A DNA stretch of 64,000 nucleotides, taken from contig NZ_CP022162.1 in assembly GCF_003293595.1 (NCBI RefSeq), forward strand, positions 2,735,432-2,799,431. Direction: 5' to 3'. Of the stretch, positions 26,931 through 36,070 are shown piece by piece (the stretch's first letter is position 1; every line of letters begins with the position of its first letter). The stretch comes from Microbacterium sp. PM5. Its GTDB lineage: Bacteria; Actinomycetota; Actinomycetes; Actinomycetales; Microbacteriaceae. The notes under the pieces are model-generated. The model had not been told where the DNA came from. It was given only the letters and a program-made list of their open reading frames with translations, and did no database searches. A program made the position numbers and the translations under genes.

Positions 26931-28847
26931 TCAGACGAGCAGCTGGTGCTTCGCGAGGTCGCGGTACAGCGGCACCGTCTCGACGAGTTCGGAGTGGGTG
27001 CCCTGCCCGACGACTCGACCGTGATCCATCACGACGATGAGGTCGCTGTCGACGACCGTCGACAAGCGGTGCGCGATCACGACGAGCGTCCGCCCCGAGG
27101 CGACGGCGTCGATCGCTTCGCGCATGCGCTGTTCGTTGAGGCCGTCGAGCGATGACGTCGACTCATCCAGCAGCAGCACCGGGGGAGCGGCGAGAAGGGC
27201 GCGGGCGATCGCCAGCCGTTGCCGTTCGCCGCCCGACAGCATGACGCCGGCCTCGCCCACCGGCGCGTTCAACCCCAGGCTCGAGCGTTCCAGGACGTCG
27301 CCGAGGTTCACGGCGCGCAGCACCCGGGCGCATTCCTCGTCGGATGCCGACGGCGACGCCAGCCGCAGGTTGTCCGCGATCGTCCCGGCGAGCGTCGGCG
27401 CGTCCTGCTCGACATAGCCGAGCTGGGCACGCAGCCGCGTGCGGTCGATCCCGCGCAGGTCGACACCGTCGAGCAGGATCGAGCCTGCCGTCGGGTCGTA
27501 GAACCGCTCGATCAGGGCGAGAGCGGTGGACTTTCCCGCCCCCGACGGCCCGACGAGGGCGACGCGCGCCCCGCGGGGGACGCGGAACGACACCCCGCGC
27601 AGCACCTCTCCGGGCGCCTCCGAGACCGCCACCGTCGCGTCGGCGTGGGCTTCGGCGAGCAGAGCCGCCGCCTCGGTCTCCGAGCGGCGGCGCGCGCTGA
27701 CCACGGCATCCGGGTAGGCGAAATGCACCTCGCGGAACTCGATCGCGGCGGTCGTCTCGTGGCTGTCGTGTGCGGCGGCCGTGGAGATCGGGGAGGTGCC
27801 GACGGCGACCGATGCCGCGACCTCCGCATCGCACGCGGTCTCGGTGCGCAGGTCCAGGACCTCCTGGATGCGCCCCAGCGCCCCCAACGCCTGGCCGACC
27901 GAGGTGATTGCGCCGAAGAACGAGCCGAGCGGCTGCACGAGGAAGAACAGGAACATCACGAATGTCACCAGCCCGGCGATCGTGATCGCGCCCGAGGCCA
28001 CGCGGAAGCCGCCGACGCCGAGCACGACGAGCAGCGACAGCTGCAGGGCGACGCCGGCGACCGGAACCACGAACGCCGATGCCTTGGCGACCTGCACCCC
28101 GGCCTCGTACGCTCCCCGCGCGGTGTGCTCGATGCTCTCGCGTTCGCGTTCGGACGCGCCCGAGGCGCGGATCGTGCGGATCGATCCGACGGCGCGCTCC
28201 ACGCCCGAGGCCAGCTCTCCCACCTTCTCCTGCTGAACGGCGGTCGCGCGGCGGATGCGGCCGCTGAGCGCCACCACGACGGCGACCGACGCGCCGACTA
28301 CGACCAGGATGAGCACGAGCAGCACCGGGTCGATGATGAACATCGCCACGATCGCGCCGACGAAGATGAGCGCGTTGCCGATCGAGTCCGCCAGACCCTG
28401 GGTGAGCACCGCATACAGCAGGGTCGTGTCGGTGCCGACCCGCGAGACGAGGTCACCGGTGCGCCGCGCGTCGTACTCCTGGACGGGAAGATGCAGCAGC
28501 TGGGCGATGAGACGGCGCCGACTCGAGTAGACGACGGCCGTACCGGTGCGCTGCAGGAGGAAGTGCTGGATGCCGCTGATCACGGAGGAGGCGACGACGA
28601 GGCCCACCAGCACCCACACCAGCAGGCCGAGCGGGTCCTGCTTCTGCACCCGGTCGATGACCTGACCGACCACCAGAGGCTGGGCGAGGGTCGCGACGGC
28701 GGCGAGCACGCTCAGCACCGCGACGACGACGAGCACGCCCTTCTGCTCGAAGACGAAGGGGAGCAGCTGTCGCAGACTCGCGCGAGGGCCGTCATCGGGC
28801 GTGCGGCGTCGGGAGCGGGAAGGGCGGGTGGTGCTGGCAGAGGACAT
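26931..28847 (-). CDS. ABC exporter, fused membrane and ATPase domains
   Basis: 638-residue half-transporter (MsbA/LmrA type): six membrane helices in about residues 30-330, then an ATPase domain with Walker A GPSGAGKST (about 433-441), signature LSGGERQRLAIARALL and Walker B LLLDESTSSLD. An unusual alanine-rich segment of about 30 residues (SARRRSETEAAALLAEAHADATVAV) is inserted early in the nucleotide-binding domain. It works as a homodimer or with an unknown partner; the substrate (lipid, drug or peptide) is unknown. It is divergent from the ABC-2 exporter cluster. Confidence 0.9.
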   Translation of the reverse strand: MSSASTTRPSRSRRRTPDDGPRASLRQLLPFVFEQKGVLVVVAVLSVLAAVATLAQPLVVGQVIDRVQKQDPLGLLVWVLVGLVVASSVISGIQHFLLQRTGTAVVYSSRRRLIAQLLHLPVQEYDARRTGDLVSRVGTDTTLLYAVLTQGLADSIGNALIFVGAIVAMFIIDPVLLVLILVVVGASVAVVVALSGRIRRATAVQQEKVGELASGVERAVGSIRTIRASGASERERESIEHTARGAYEAGVQVAKASAFVVPVAGVALQLSLLVVLGVGGFRVASGAITIAGLVTFVMFLFFLVQPLGSFFGAITSVGQALGALGRIQEVLDLRTETACDAEVAASVAVGTSPISTAAAHDSHETTAAIEFREVHFAYPDAVVSARRRSETEAAALLAEAHADATVAVSEAPGEVLRGVSFRVPRGARVALVGPSGAGKSTALALIERFYDPTAGSILLDGVDLRGIDRTRLRAQLGYVEQDAPTLAGTIADNLRLASPSASDEECARVLRAVNLGDVLERSSLGLNAPVGEAGVMLSGGERQRLAIARALLAAPPVLLLDESTSSLDGLNEQRMREAIDAVASGRTLVVIAHRLSTVVDSDLIVVMDHGRVVGQGTHSELVETVPLYRDLAKHQLLV

Positions 28848-28944
28848 GAGGAGCTTTCCTGCGGTGTTCGGGTAGTTCTATCTTCCCTCTCGACGACGAC
28901 GAGCGGCGCCGCACGGTGTCGGAGGCACTGGGTAGGGTGGGTCG

Positions 28945-29886
28945 GTGCCTGCTCCCGTCATCTCCGCGCATCAGCTCGTGAAGTCCTACAAGGTCAAGGG
29001 CAAGGCCGACTTCGTCGCCGTCGACGGCCTCAGCTTCGAGGTCGCGCCCGGCGAGTCGTTCGGTCTTCTCGGACCCAACGGTGCCGGCAAGTCGACGACG
29101 ATGAAGATGATCGGCGCCGTCTCGACCCGCTCGGGCGGCGACCTGCAGATCCTCGGCCTCGACCCGGATCGCTACGGTCCCGAGATCCGGTCGCGGCTCG
29201 GCGTCGTGCCGCAGCAGGACAATCTCGACGGCGAGCTCAACGCCCGCGAGAATCTGTACATCTACGGCCGGTATTTCGGCCTCCCCAGCAAGGTGTGCCA
29301 CGAGAAGGCCGATGAGCTGCTCGCCTTCGCGCAGCTCGAGGACAAGGCGAAGAACAAAGTCGACCAGCTCTCCGGCGGCATGAAACGGCGCCTCACCATC
29401 GCGCGAGGGCTCATCAACGATCCGCGCATCCTGCTGCTCGATGAGCCGACCACGGGCCTCGACCCGCAGGCGCGTCACGTCCTGTGGGACCGCCTGTTCC
29501 GCCTCAAGGAGCGCGGCACGACCCTGGTGCTGACCACGCACTACATGGATGAGGCCGAGCAGCTGTGCGATCGCCTCATCGTCGTCGACAAGGGGCGCAT
29601 CATGGCCGAGGGCACCCCGGCATCCCTCATCCGGGAGCACTCCAGCCGTGAAGTGCTCGAAGTGCGCTTCGGTTCGGATCGCAACGCCCAGGTCGCCGGC
29701 CAGCTGGCCGGTATCGGCGACCGCGTCGAGGTGCTTCCCGACCGCATCCTCATCTACGCCGACAACGGTGAGGCCGCCCTCGAGCGCGTCACCTCGCTGG
29801 GACTCGAGCCGATCACCTCGCTCGTGCGCCGCTCCTCGCTGGAGGACGTCTTCCTCCGCCTCACGGGAAGGTCGCTGATCGAATGA
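28945..29886 (+). CDS. ABC-2 exporter ATP-binding protein, DrrA/NodI-like
   Basis: 313-residue ATPase with Walker A GPNGAGKST, signature LSGGMKRRLTIARGL and Walker B LLLDEPTTGLD. The downstream ArsA/DrrA-type region (TTHYMDEAEQLCDRL) and C-terminal accessory domain match the drug- or oligosaccharide-export subfamily. It starts at GTG and overlaps the first permease by 4 nt. The substrate is unknown. Confidence 0.9.
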   Translation: MPAPVISAHQLVKSYKVKGKADFVAVDGLSFEVAPGESFGLLGPNGAGKSTTMKMIGAVSTRSGGDLQILGLDPDRYGPEIRSRLGVVPQQDNLDGELNARENLYIYGRYFGLPSKVCHEKADELLAFAQLEDKAKNKVDQLSGGMKRRLTIARGLINDPRILLLDEPTTGLDPQARHVLWDRLFRLKERGTTLVLTTHYMDEAEQLCDRLIVVDKGRIMAEGTPASLIREHSSREVLEVRFGSDRNAQVAGQLAGIGDRVEVLPDRILIYADNGEAALERVTSLGLEPITSLVRRSSLEDVFLRLTGRSLIE

Positions 29887-30755
29887 GCACCTCGTCGACG
29901 GATGCCGCGGCGCACCCGAGCCTGGAGGCGTTGCGGGCCGAGGCGATGCAGTGGGGTCGCAAGCCCCGCCGTCGCGGCACCTGGTACGTCACCGAGCACA
30001 TGGTGCGCGCCATGCGCGCCTACGGCTGGACGATCATCGTCGGCGCCGTCGGTCAGCCCATCCTGTACCTGCTGGGGCTCGCCGTGGGCCTGGCGGCCCT
30101 CATCCGCGTGCCGATCGTCGATCACGGCCAGGAGGTGAGCTACCTCATGTTCGTCGCCCCGGCGCTGCTGGCGACCGCGACGATCTCGGTGGCCAGCGAG
30201 GAGCTCACCTACCCGGTCATGGCGGGCTTCAAGTGGCGCCGCTACTTCTACGGCTTCAACGCGTCGCCGCTGTCGAGCCCGCAGATCGCGAACGGCGTGG
30301 TCGCGGGAGCGACCGCGCGTATGGTCGTCGCCTCGGCGGCGTACTACCTGATCGTGTGGCTGCTGCCGTTCGGGGCGGTGCCGCACCCGGCGACCGGATG
30401 GCTCGCGGTGTTCGCCGGGGTGCTGGCGGGGCTCGCCTTCGGCATCCCGCTCATGGCCTATGCGGGCTCGATCGAAGACGACAAGGGACAGTTCGCTCTC
30501 GTGCAGCGCTTCCTCTTCATGCCGATGTTCCTCTTCTCCGGAACGTTCTATCCGCTGGACTCGCTGCCCCTGTGGCTGCAGTGGATCGGGTGGATTTCGC
30601 CGCTGTGGCACGGCGCGGAACTGGGCCGTGTCGCCACCTACGGCGCGGCGGTCGACCCCGTGATGGTCGCCGTCCACCTCGTCTATCTGCTCGCTCTCGC
30701 GGTGGTCGGCTATCTGTTCGCCCGCCGCGTCTTCACCGAGAGGCTCGCGAAATGA
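29883..30755 (+). CDS. ABC-2 type permease 1
   Basis: 290-residue membrane subunit with about six helices. The ABC-2 family segment MFLFSGTFYPLDSLPLWLQWI near residue 220 is shared with the next gene. Paired permeases behind one ATPase occur in NodIJ- and DrrAB-like exporters, and here they probably form a heterodimer. ATGA overlaps link it to both neighbours. Confidence 0.88.
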   Translation: MSTSSTDAAAHPSLEALRAEAMQWGRKPRRRGTWYVTEHMVRAMRAYGWTIIVGAVGQPILYLLGLAVGLAALIRVPIVDHGQEVSYLMFVAPALLATATISVASEELTYPVMAGFKWRRYFYGFNASPLSSPQIANGVVAGATARMVVASAAYYLIVWLLPFGAVPHPATGWLAVFAGVLAGLAFGIPLMAYAGSIEDDKGQFALVQRFLFMPMFLFSGTFYPLDSLPLWLQWIGWISPLWHGAELGRVATYGAAVDPVMVAVHLVYLLALAVVGYLFARRVFTERLAK

Positions 30756-31579
30756 GCGCGGTCGTCGAGGCGCCGCAGGGGGCCGTCCGTCGCGGAGGCG
30801 TGCGCGCCCTGTGGGCGGGCAACCCCGGTGCCGTCGTCCAGCGCGGCCTGATCGCTGCGCGGTCTTCCAGCTGGGCGGTCGTGCTCTCCGGCTTCTTCGA
30901 GCCCGTGTTCTACCTCGCCTCGATGGGTATCGGCCTCGGCGCGCTCATCGGCGACGTCGAGACCGCACAGGGCGCCAGTGTCAGCTACGCCGCCTTCATC
31001 GCGCCGGCACTGCTGGCGGTCTCTGCGATGAACGGCGCCATCTACGACTCCACCTGGAACGTCTTCTTCAAGCTCAACTACGGCAAGCTCTACGAGGGCA
31101 TGCTCGCGACCTCGCTGGGCCCGCTCGACGTCGCGCTGGGTGAGATCCTCTACGCGCTGCTGCGCGGTCTCGCGTACGCGACCGGGTTCATGATCATCAT
31201 GCAGATCCTCGGGCTCAACCTCGCGTGGACGGCGGTGCTCGCCCTGCCCGCGGTGGTCCTGATCGCGTTCGGCTTCGCGAGCCTCGGCATGGCCGTCACG
31301 AGCTACATGAAGACGTTCCAGCAGATGGACTGGATCAACTTCGTCCTCCTGCCGATGTTCCTCTTCTCCGCCACCTTCTACCCGATCACGGTCTACCCCG
31401 GCTGGGTTCAGCAGATCGTCATGGCCCTGCCGCTGTGGCACGGCGTGGAGCTGATCCGGGGGCTGACCACCGGCATCCTGAACGTCGACATGCTGTGGCA
31501 CGTCCTCTACTACGCCGTGATGATCGCGATCGGTCTCGTCTTCACGACGAAGCGGCTGCGCGCGCTGTTCCTCGACTGA
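30752..31579 (+). CDS. ABC-2 type permease 2
   Basis: 275-residue six-helix membrane subunit, paralogous to the previous gene (MFLFSATFYPITVYPGWVQQI corresponds to its central motif). It likely forms the heterodimeric pore with permease 1. It starts at the ATG overlapping the permease 1 stop by 4 nt and is the last gene of the operon, 7 nt from the convergent transporter. Confidence 0.88.
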   Translation: MSAVVEAPQGAVRRGGVRALWAGNPGAVVQRGLIAARSSSWAVVLSGFFEPVFYLASMGIGLGALIGDVETAQGASVSYAAFIAPALLAVSAMNGAIYDSTWNVFFKLNYGKLYEGMLATSLGPLDVALGEILYALLRGLAYATGFMIIMQILGLNLAWTAVLALPAVVLIAFGFASLGMAVTSYMKTFQQMDWINFVLLPMFLFSATFYPITVYPGWVQQIVMALPLWHGVELIRGLTTGILNVDMLWHVLYYAVMIAIGLVFTTKRLRALFLD

Positions 31580-31586
31580 GCGCTCG

Positions 31587-32981
31587 TCAGAGCGAGCCGG
31601 TCTCGCCGAGGCCGATGTTCGTCTCGTAGTCGACGTCCTTGGTCTCGCGGGAGAGGATCAGTGCGATGAGAGTGAGCACGGCGGAGCCCGACAGGTAGAC
31701 GCCCACGAGCCACGGCTCGCCGCCGGCGGCGGCCCAGAGTCCCAGGGCGATCGACGGTGCGACAGCGGCGCCCAGGATCGACGAGACGTTGTAGGCGATC
31801 GCCGAACCCGTGTAGCGGACGTTGGTCGGGAAGAGCTCCGGCAGCACGGCGCCCATGGGGCCGAAGGTGGCTCCCATCAGCATGAAGCCGAAGACGAGGA
31901 AGGCCTGCACCAGTGCGCCCGTGAACTTCGGATCGACGGCGGGCAGCAGGAACACGTTGAACGTGAGGCCGAGCACACCGATCAACGCCGTGACCCAGAT
32001 GAGCAGCTTCCGCCGGCCGACCGCGTCGGCGATGGGACCCGACAGCAGCGTGAAGACTCCGAAGAACACCACGCCGATGATCTGCATGATCACGAAGTCG
32101 GTGTAGCCGAATCCGAGGCCGGCGACCGGCGCATCCGTCGCCTTCGTGCCGTAGGCGAGGGTGAAGCTCGTCATCAGGTAGAAGAGCACATACGTGGCCA
32201 GCATGATGAACGTGCCGAGGATCAGGTTCTTCCAGTGTCCGCGGACGACCTCGCCCAGGGGGAAGCGGCGGATGGCGCCCTTCTTCTCGGCGGTCGTGAA
32301 GGTCTCGGACTCGACGAGCTTCAGGCGCACCCAGAGGCCGATGATCACCATGACGGCCGAGAAGAGGAAGGGCACACGCCAGCCCCAGGCGAGGAAGGCC
32401 TCGGAGCGCTGGGTCGGGCCGTCGGGGTGCGGCAGGGCGAAGTTGATCACGAGGAAGAGCGCGTTGGCGATGATGAAGCCGATCGGAGCGCCCAGCTGGG
32501 GAAAGGTGCCGTACCAGGCGCGCTTGCCCTTCGGGGCGTTCTCGGTGGCCACGAGCGCGGCGCCCGACCACTCGCCGCCGAGGGCGAAGCCCTGGAAGAG
32601 GCGGAGGATCAGCAGCAGGAGCGCTGCCCACCAGCCGATTCCGGCGAACGTCGGCAGACACCCGATCAGGAAGGTCGCGATACCCATCGTGAGAAGCGAC
32701 GCCACGAGCGTGGCCTTCCGACCGAAGCGGTCGCCGAAGTGTCCGAAGACCACCGCGCCGATGGGGCGCGCGATCATCGCTGCCCCGAAGACCGCGAACG
32801 ACGACAGGAGGGCGGTGGTCTCGTTGCCGGTCGGGAAGAAGAGGGCGGGGAAGACGAGCACGGCGGCGGTCGCGTAGACGTAGAAGTCGTAGAACTCGAT
32901 CGTCGTTCCGACCAGGCTCGCAGTGATCACGCGAGCGCGGGAGTTGACGGGTGCGGCGGGGGCCGCGGTGGCGGTGGACAT
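31587..32981 (-). CDS. MFS transporter, metabolite:H+ symporter family
   Basis: 464-residue MHS transporter. The opening LVGTTIEFYDFYVYATAAV and GHFGDRFGRK loop motif, then GEWSGAALVATENAP, place it with the proline/betaine, citrate and shikimate symporters. It is related to, but diverged from, the transporter at 4966-6354. No catabolic genes are adjacent, so the substrate is unknown. Confidence 0.86.
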   Translation of the reverse strand: MSTATAAPAAPVNSRARVITASLVGTTIEFYDFYVYATAAVLVFPALFFPTGNETTALLSSFAVFGAAMIARPIGAVVFGHFGDRFGRKATLVASLLTMGIATFLIGCLPTFAGIGWWAALLLLILRLFQGFALGGEWSGAALVATENAPKGKRAWYGTFPQLGAPIGFIIANALFLVINFALPHPDGPTQRSEAFLAWGWRVPFLFSAVMVIIGLWVRLKLVESETFTTAEKKGAIRRFPLGEVVRGHWKNLILGTFIMLATYVLFYLMTSFTLAYGTKATDAPVAGLGFGYTDFVIMQIIGVVFFGVFTLLSGPIADAVGRRKLLIWVTALIGVLGLTFNVFLLPAVDPKFTGALVQAFLVFGFMLMGATFGPMGAVLPELFPTNVRYTGSAIAYNVSSILGAAVAPSIALGLWAAAGGEPWLVGVYLSGSAVLTLIALILSRETKDVDYETNIGLGETGSL

Positions 32982-33104
32982 GCGCAGAGGCTACCTATCG
33001 ATGAGAGATCGCAGGTCCTCGTGGGACGCACCGGTGGTGGACGTCCGGGGCAGGGGTGTGTGCAGCGGGCGCCGCGACAATGAGGTCACCGGGGCGCCGG
33101 CAGG

Positions 33105-33164
33105 TTCCCGGCGCACGGCTATCGAGTCTACGCCGCGTGGGGCGTCTCGGCCGTGCGCCGGGAA
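33105..33164. repeat. Long-loop perfect inverted repeat
   Basis: TTCCCGGCGCACGGC (33105-33119) and GCCGTGCGCCGGGAA (33150-33164) form a perfect 15-bp stem with a 30-nt loop. It lies in the 204-nt gap between the MHS transporter start and the stop of a small membrane protein, 22 nt past the latter. The loop is too long for a standard terminator. I see nothing else in this gap. Confidence 0.7.
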
Positions 33165-33185
33165 TCTCCGCGTGGAGACGCGGGG

Positions 33186-33536
33186 TCAGCGCCAGAGCAC
33201 CGCGAGGGCGGCGTTGAGGATGGTCAGGATGCCGACCAGCCAGAACATCACGGGCGGCACCGCGCTCGCCTTGCGCTGGCGCGCGGTGCCGATCCCGAGG
33301 AGCGCGCCGATCGCGAGCAGCACGACGAGCTTGACGCCGAGCTTGGTGTAGTTCAGCGGGTAGTCGATGCCCCACGGGGCGGCCAGAGCGAGGCCGGCGA
33401 CGGCCGCGATCAGCATGCCCCACGTCATGAGTCGGGTGACGCGGCGCTGGCCCACCGCCTCGACGACCCAGGCGCCGAAGAGGATGGCGAATCCGGTGAG
33501 GTGGACGAGGACGACGACGTGACGCAGGATCTCCAT
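33186..33536 (-). CDS. Small four-helix membrane protein of unknown function
   Basis: 116 residues with four helices (about 5-25, 36-56, 65-83 and 92-113) and an Arg/Lys-rich loop RQRKAS. It resembles small conserved actinobacterial membrane proteins near rib genes, but I recognise no family. The ATG is preceded by a weak site. A long-loop hairpin follows its stop. Confidence 0.7.
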   Translation of the reverse strand: MEILRHVVVLVHLTGFAILFGAWVVEAVGQRRVTRLMTWGMLIAAVAGLALAAPWGIDYPLNYTKLGVKLVVLLAIGALLGIGTARQRKASAVPPVMFWLVGILTILNAALAVLWR

Positions 33537-33616
33537 GCCTTCAGCCTAACTGATAGTCGCCGATTCCGCGCGCCCGCTCGCGCGCGCACGCAGCGACCGG
33601 AAGCGACGTCCCCGCC

Positions 33617-33649
33617 CGGTCGTTGAGCGAGCGCAGCGAGTCGAAACGC
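33617..33649. repeat. Interspersed actinobacterial-type repeat fragment
   Basis: CGTTGAGCGAGCGCAGCGAG followed by TCGAAACG resembles a short extragenic repeat that I recall as very common across Microbacteriaceae and other actinobacteria. It lies in the 133-nt gap between ribH and the small membrane protein. Only one copy is in the window, so the assignment rests on memory. Confidence 0.45.
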
Positions 33650-33669
33650 CGCCGGCGCTGGGGGAGCTG

Positions 33670-34143
33670 TCAGCCGCGAAGGCGCTGGAGGAGCAGCGCG
33701 GTGCGCAGCGCGGCATCCGCGGCTTCTGCACCCTTGTCCTCCTTCGAACCGGGCAGGCCCGCCCGGTCGATGCCCTGCTGCTCGTCGTCCAGGGTCAGCA
33801 CCCCGAAGCCGACCGGCTTGCCGGTGTCGAGGGCGACCCGGGTGAGGCCGTCGGTGGCGGCAGACGAGACGAAGTCGAAGTGCGGCGTGCCGCCGCGGAT
33901 GATCACACCGAGCGCGACGACGGCATCCGCCCCGGCATCCAGAGCCGCCTTCGCCGCGACGGGCAGCTCGAACGAGCCGGGTACGCGCTCCAGGCTCCAC
34001 TCGGCGCCGGATGCCGAGAGCACCCGCTCCGCACCGGCGATCAGGCCGTCGGTGATGACGTCGTGCCACAGACCGGCGATGACGACGACGCGCAGTCCGG
34101 TGGCGTCGATCGGGGCGGTCTCAGGGGCTCCGTGGCCGCTCAT
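33670..34143 (-). CDS. ribH: 6,7-dimethyl-8-ribityllumazine synthase
   Basis: 157-residue lumazine synthase, condensing the pyrimidine from RibD with 3,4-dihydroxy-2-butanone 4-phosphate from RibBA. Family segments [12 protein letters not shown] (substrate pocket), [16 protein letters not shown] and [13 protein letters not shown] are present. It is the last gene of the rib operon, its ATG overlapping the ribBA stop by 4 nt. Confidence 0.96.
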   Translation of the reverse strand: MSGHGAPETAPIDATGLRVVVIAGLWHDVITDGLIAGAERVLSASGAEWSLERVPGSFELPVAAKAALDAGADAVVALGVIIRGGTPHFDFVSSAATDGLTRVALDTGKPVGFGVLTLDDEQQGIDRAGLPGSKEDKGAEAADAALRTALLLQRLRG

Positions 34144-35420
34144 GCGTGCTCCTCCGTGCTGTGCGCGAGAGCCGCATCGAGCTCTTCGGCGGTGATGATG
34201 TGGCCCATGCGATCGCGCTTGGTCGCCAGATATTGGTGGTTGTTGGCGCCGACGCCGACCAGCAGCGGCACCTGCTCGACGATATCGAGTCCGAGCTCGC
34301 GCAGTTGCTTGACCTTGTCGGAGTTGTTGGTCAGCAGGCGGATGCGATCGACGCCGAGGTCGGCCAGGATGCCGCCGGCCGCCGCATAGTCGCGGGCATC
34401 GGCGGGCAGGCCCAGGGCGAGGTTCGCGTCGACGGTGTCCAGACCCCGCTCCTGCAGGCTGTAGGCGCGCAGCTTGTTGATGAGGCCGATGCCGCGGCCC
34501 TCGTGACCGCGCATGTAGATGACGACCCCGCCGTCCTTGTCGATACGGTCCAGAGCGGCATCCAGCTGCGGGCCGCACTCGCACTTCTGCGAGCCGAACG
34601 CTTCTCCGGTGAGGCACTCGGAGTGCACCCGCACGAGCGGCGCGTCCTCGGTGAGGTCACCCGAGACGACCGCGATGTGATCGGTGCCGGTCACCCGGTC
34701 CTTGTACGCGAGGAAGCGGAACGTGCCGTGGGACGTGGGCACGGTCGCTTCGGCGCGCAGGCTCACGCGGCGCTTCTGCGCCGCCGCGACACTCGCCGGA
34801 GCTCCCGTCGGCTCGATCTCGTCGAGGTAGGCGATGAGCTGCTCGATCGTGATCACCGGAACGCCCTCGCGCGCGCCGAGCTCTTCCAGGCCCGGCAGGC
34901 GCATCATCGATCCGTCCTCGGCGACGACCTCGCCGATCGCGGCGACCGGCTGCAGGCCCGCGAGGCGCATGAGCTCCACACCGGCCTCCGTGTGACCCGC
35001 ACGCTCGCGCACTCCGCCGTCCACGGCGCGCAACGGCAGGATGTGACCCGGTCGGATCACCGACGACGGAACGGATGCCGGGTCGGCGAGCACGTTGAGC
35101 GTGTGCGAGCGGTCGGTCGCGCTGATGCCGGTCGAGACGCGGTCGGCGGCGTCCACGCTCACGGTGTAGGCGGTGCCGCGAGCGTCCTCGTTCACCGCCA
35201 CCATCGGCGGCAGGTCGAGGCGGTCGGCCCACTCGGCGGGCATGGGCGCGCAGATGAAGCCGCTGGACCAGCGGATCGTCCAGGCGAGCCATTCGGGCGT
35301 GGCGAGCTGAGCCGACAGGATGATGTCGCCTTCGTTCTCGCGGCTCTCGTCGTCGGCGACGATGACGGGCCGTCCGGCGCGCAGCGCCTCGAGGGCCTCG
35401 GGGATGGTGGAAAGGCTCAT
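34140..35420 (-). CDS. ribBA: Bifunctional 3,4-dihydroxy-2-butanone 4-phosphate synthase / GTP cyclohydrolase II
   Basis: 426 residues: RibB domain (1-205) with the acidic motif [10 protein letters not shown] and [11 protein letters not shown], then RibA (206-426) with the zinc cysteines in [17 protein letters not shown] and the [10 protein letters not shown] motif. It makes both precursors of riboflavin. The ATG overlaps the ribE stop by 4 nt. Full-length, both active sites intact. Confidence 0.97.
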   Translation of the reverse strand: MSLSTIPEALEALRAGRPVIVADDESRENEGDIILSAQLATPEWLAWTIRWSSGFICAPMPAEWADRLDLPPMVAVNEDARGTAYTVSVDAADRVSTGISATDRSHTLNVLADPASVPSSVIRPGHILPLRAVDGGVRERAGHTEAGVELMRLAGLQPVAAIGEVVAEDGSMMRLPGLEELGAREGVPVITIEQLIAYLDEIEPTGAPASVAAAQKRRVSLRAEATVPTSHGTFRFLAYKDRVTGTDHIAVVSGDLTEDAPLVRVHSECLTGEAFGSQKCECGPQLDAALDRIDKDGGVVIYMRGHEGRGIGLINKLRAYSLQERGLDTVDANLALGLPADARDYAAAGGILADLGVDRIRLLTNNSDKVKQLRELGLDIVEQVPLLVGVGANNHQYLATKRDRMGHIITAEELDAALAHSTEEHA

Positions 35421-36070
35421 CGTGAGCCTCCTTCGGTGAGGGAGTCGGTGGAATCGGACACAGGGGGAGCGAAGGCGAGCAGGCGCTGCACGTGACGCGC
35501 GAGGATGTCGGTCTCGAGGTTGACGCGGTCTCCGGCGACGCGGTCGCCGAGGGTCGTCGCCTCCAGGGTCTCGGGAATCAGCGACACCTCGAACCAGGCA
35601 TCGGCGGCGGCGGCATCCGACGCATTCGAAACCGTGAGAGAGACCCCGTCGACGGCGATCGATCCCTTGTCGACGACGAGCGGAGCGAGGTCCGCGGGCA
35701 GTGAGATGCGGATGACCCGCCACTGCGCTCCGGGGCGAACCTCCCGAACCGTGCCGGTCCCGTCGACGTGTCCCTGAACGATGTGTCCGCCCAGGCGGCC
35801 GTGCGCGGCCATGGCGCGCTCGAGGTTCACGCGGGTGCCGGGACCGAACGCGCCCAGGGTCGCCATGTCCAGGCTCTGGCGCATCACGTCGGCGGTGAAC
35901 CAGTCCTCGCCCTGGTCGACGACGGTCAAGCAGACGCCGCTGACCGAGATCGAGTCTCCGTGGTGAGCGTCGGAGACGGCCAGCGGTGCACGGACGGTCA
36001 TCCGCACACCGTCGCCCGACGGCTCGACGGCGACGATCTCGCCGCGCTCTTCGATGATTCCGGTGAACAT
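35417..36070 (-). CDS. ribE: Riboflavin synthase, alpha subunit
   Basis: 217 residues with the internal duplication typical of the family: MFTGIIEERG opens the first lumazine-binding barrel and VQGHVDGTG starts the second. It dismutates two lumazines to riboflavin. Its ATG shares one base with the ribD stop (TGATG). Some nomenclatures call it ribC. Confidence 0.96.
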   Translation of the reverse strand: MFTGIIEERGEIVAVEPSGDGVRMTVRAPLAVSDAHHGDSISVSGVCLTVVDQGEDWFTADVMRQSLDMATLGAFGPGTRVNLERAMAAHGRLGGHIVQGHVDGTGTVREVRPGAQWRVIRISLPADLAPLVVDKGSIAVDGVSLTVSNASDAAAADAWFEVSLIPETLEATTLGDRVAGDRVNLETDILARHVQRLLAFAPPVSDSTDSLTEGGSR

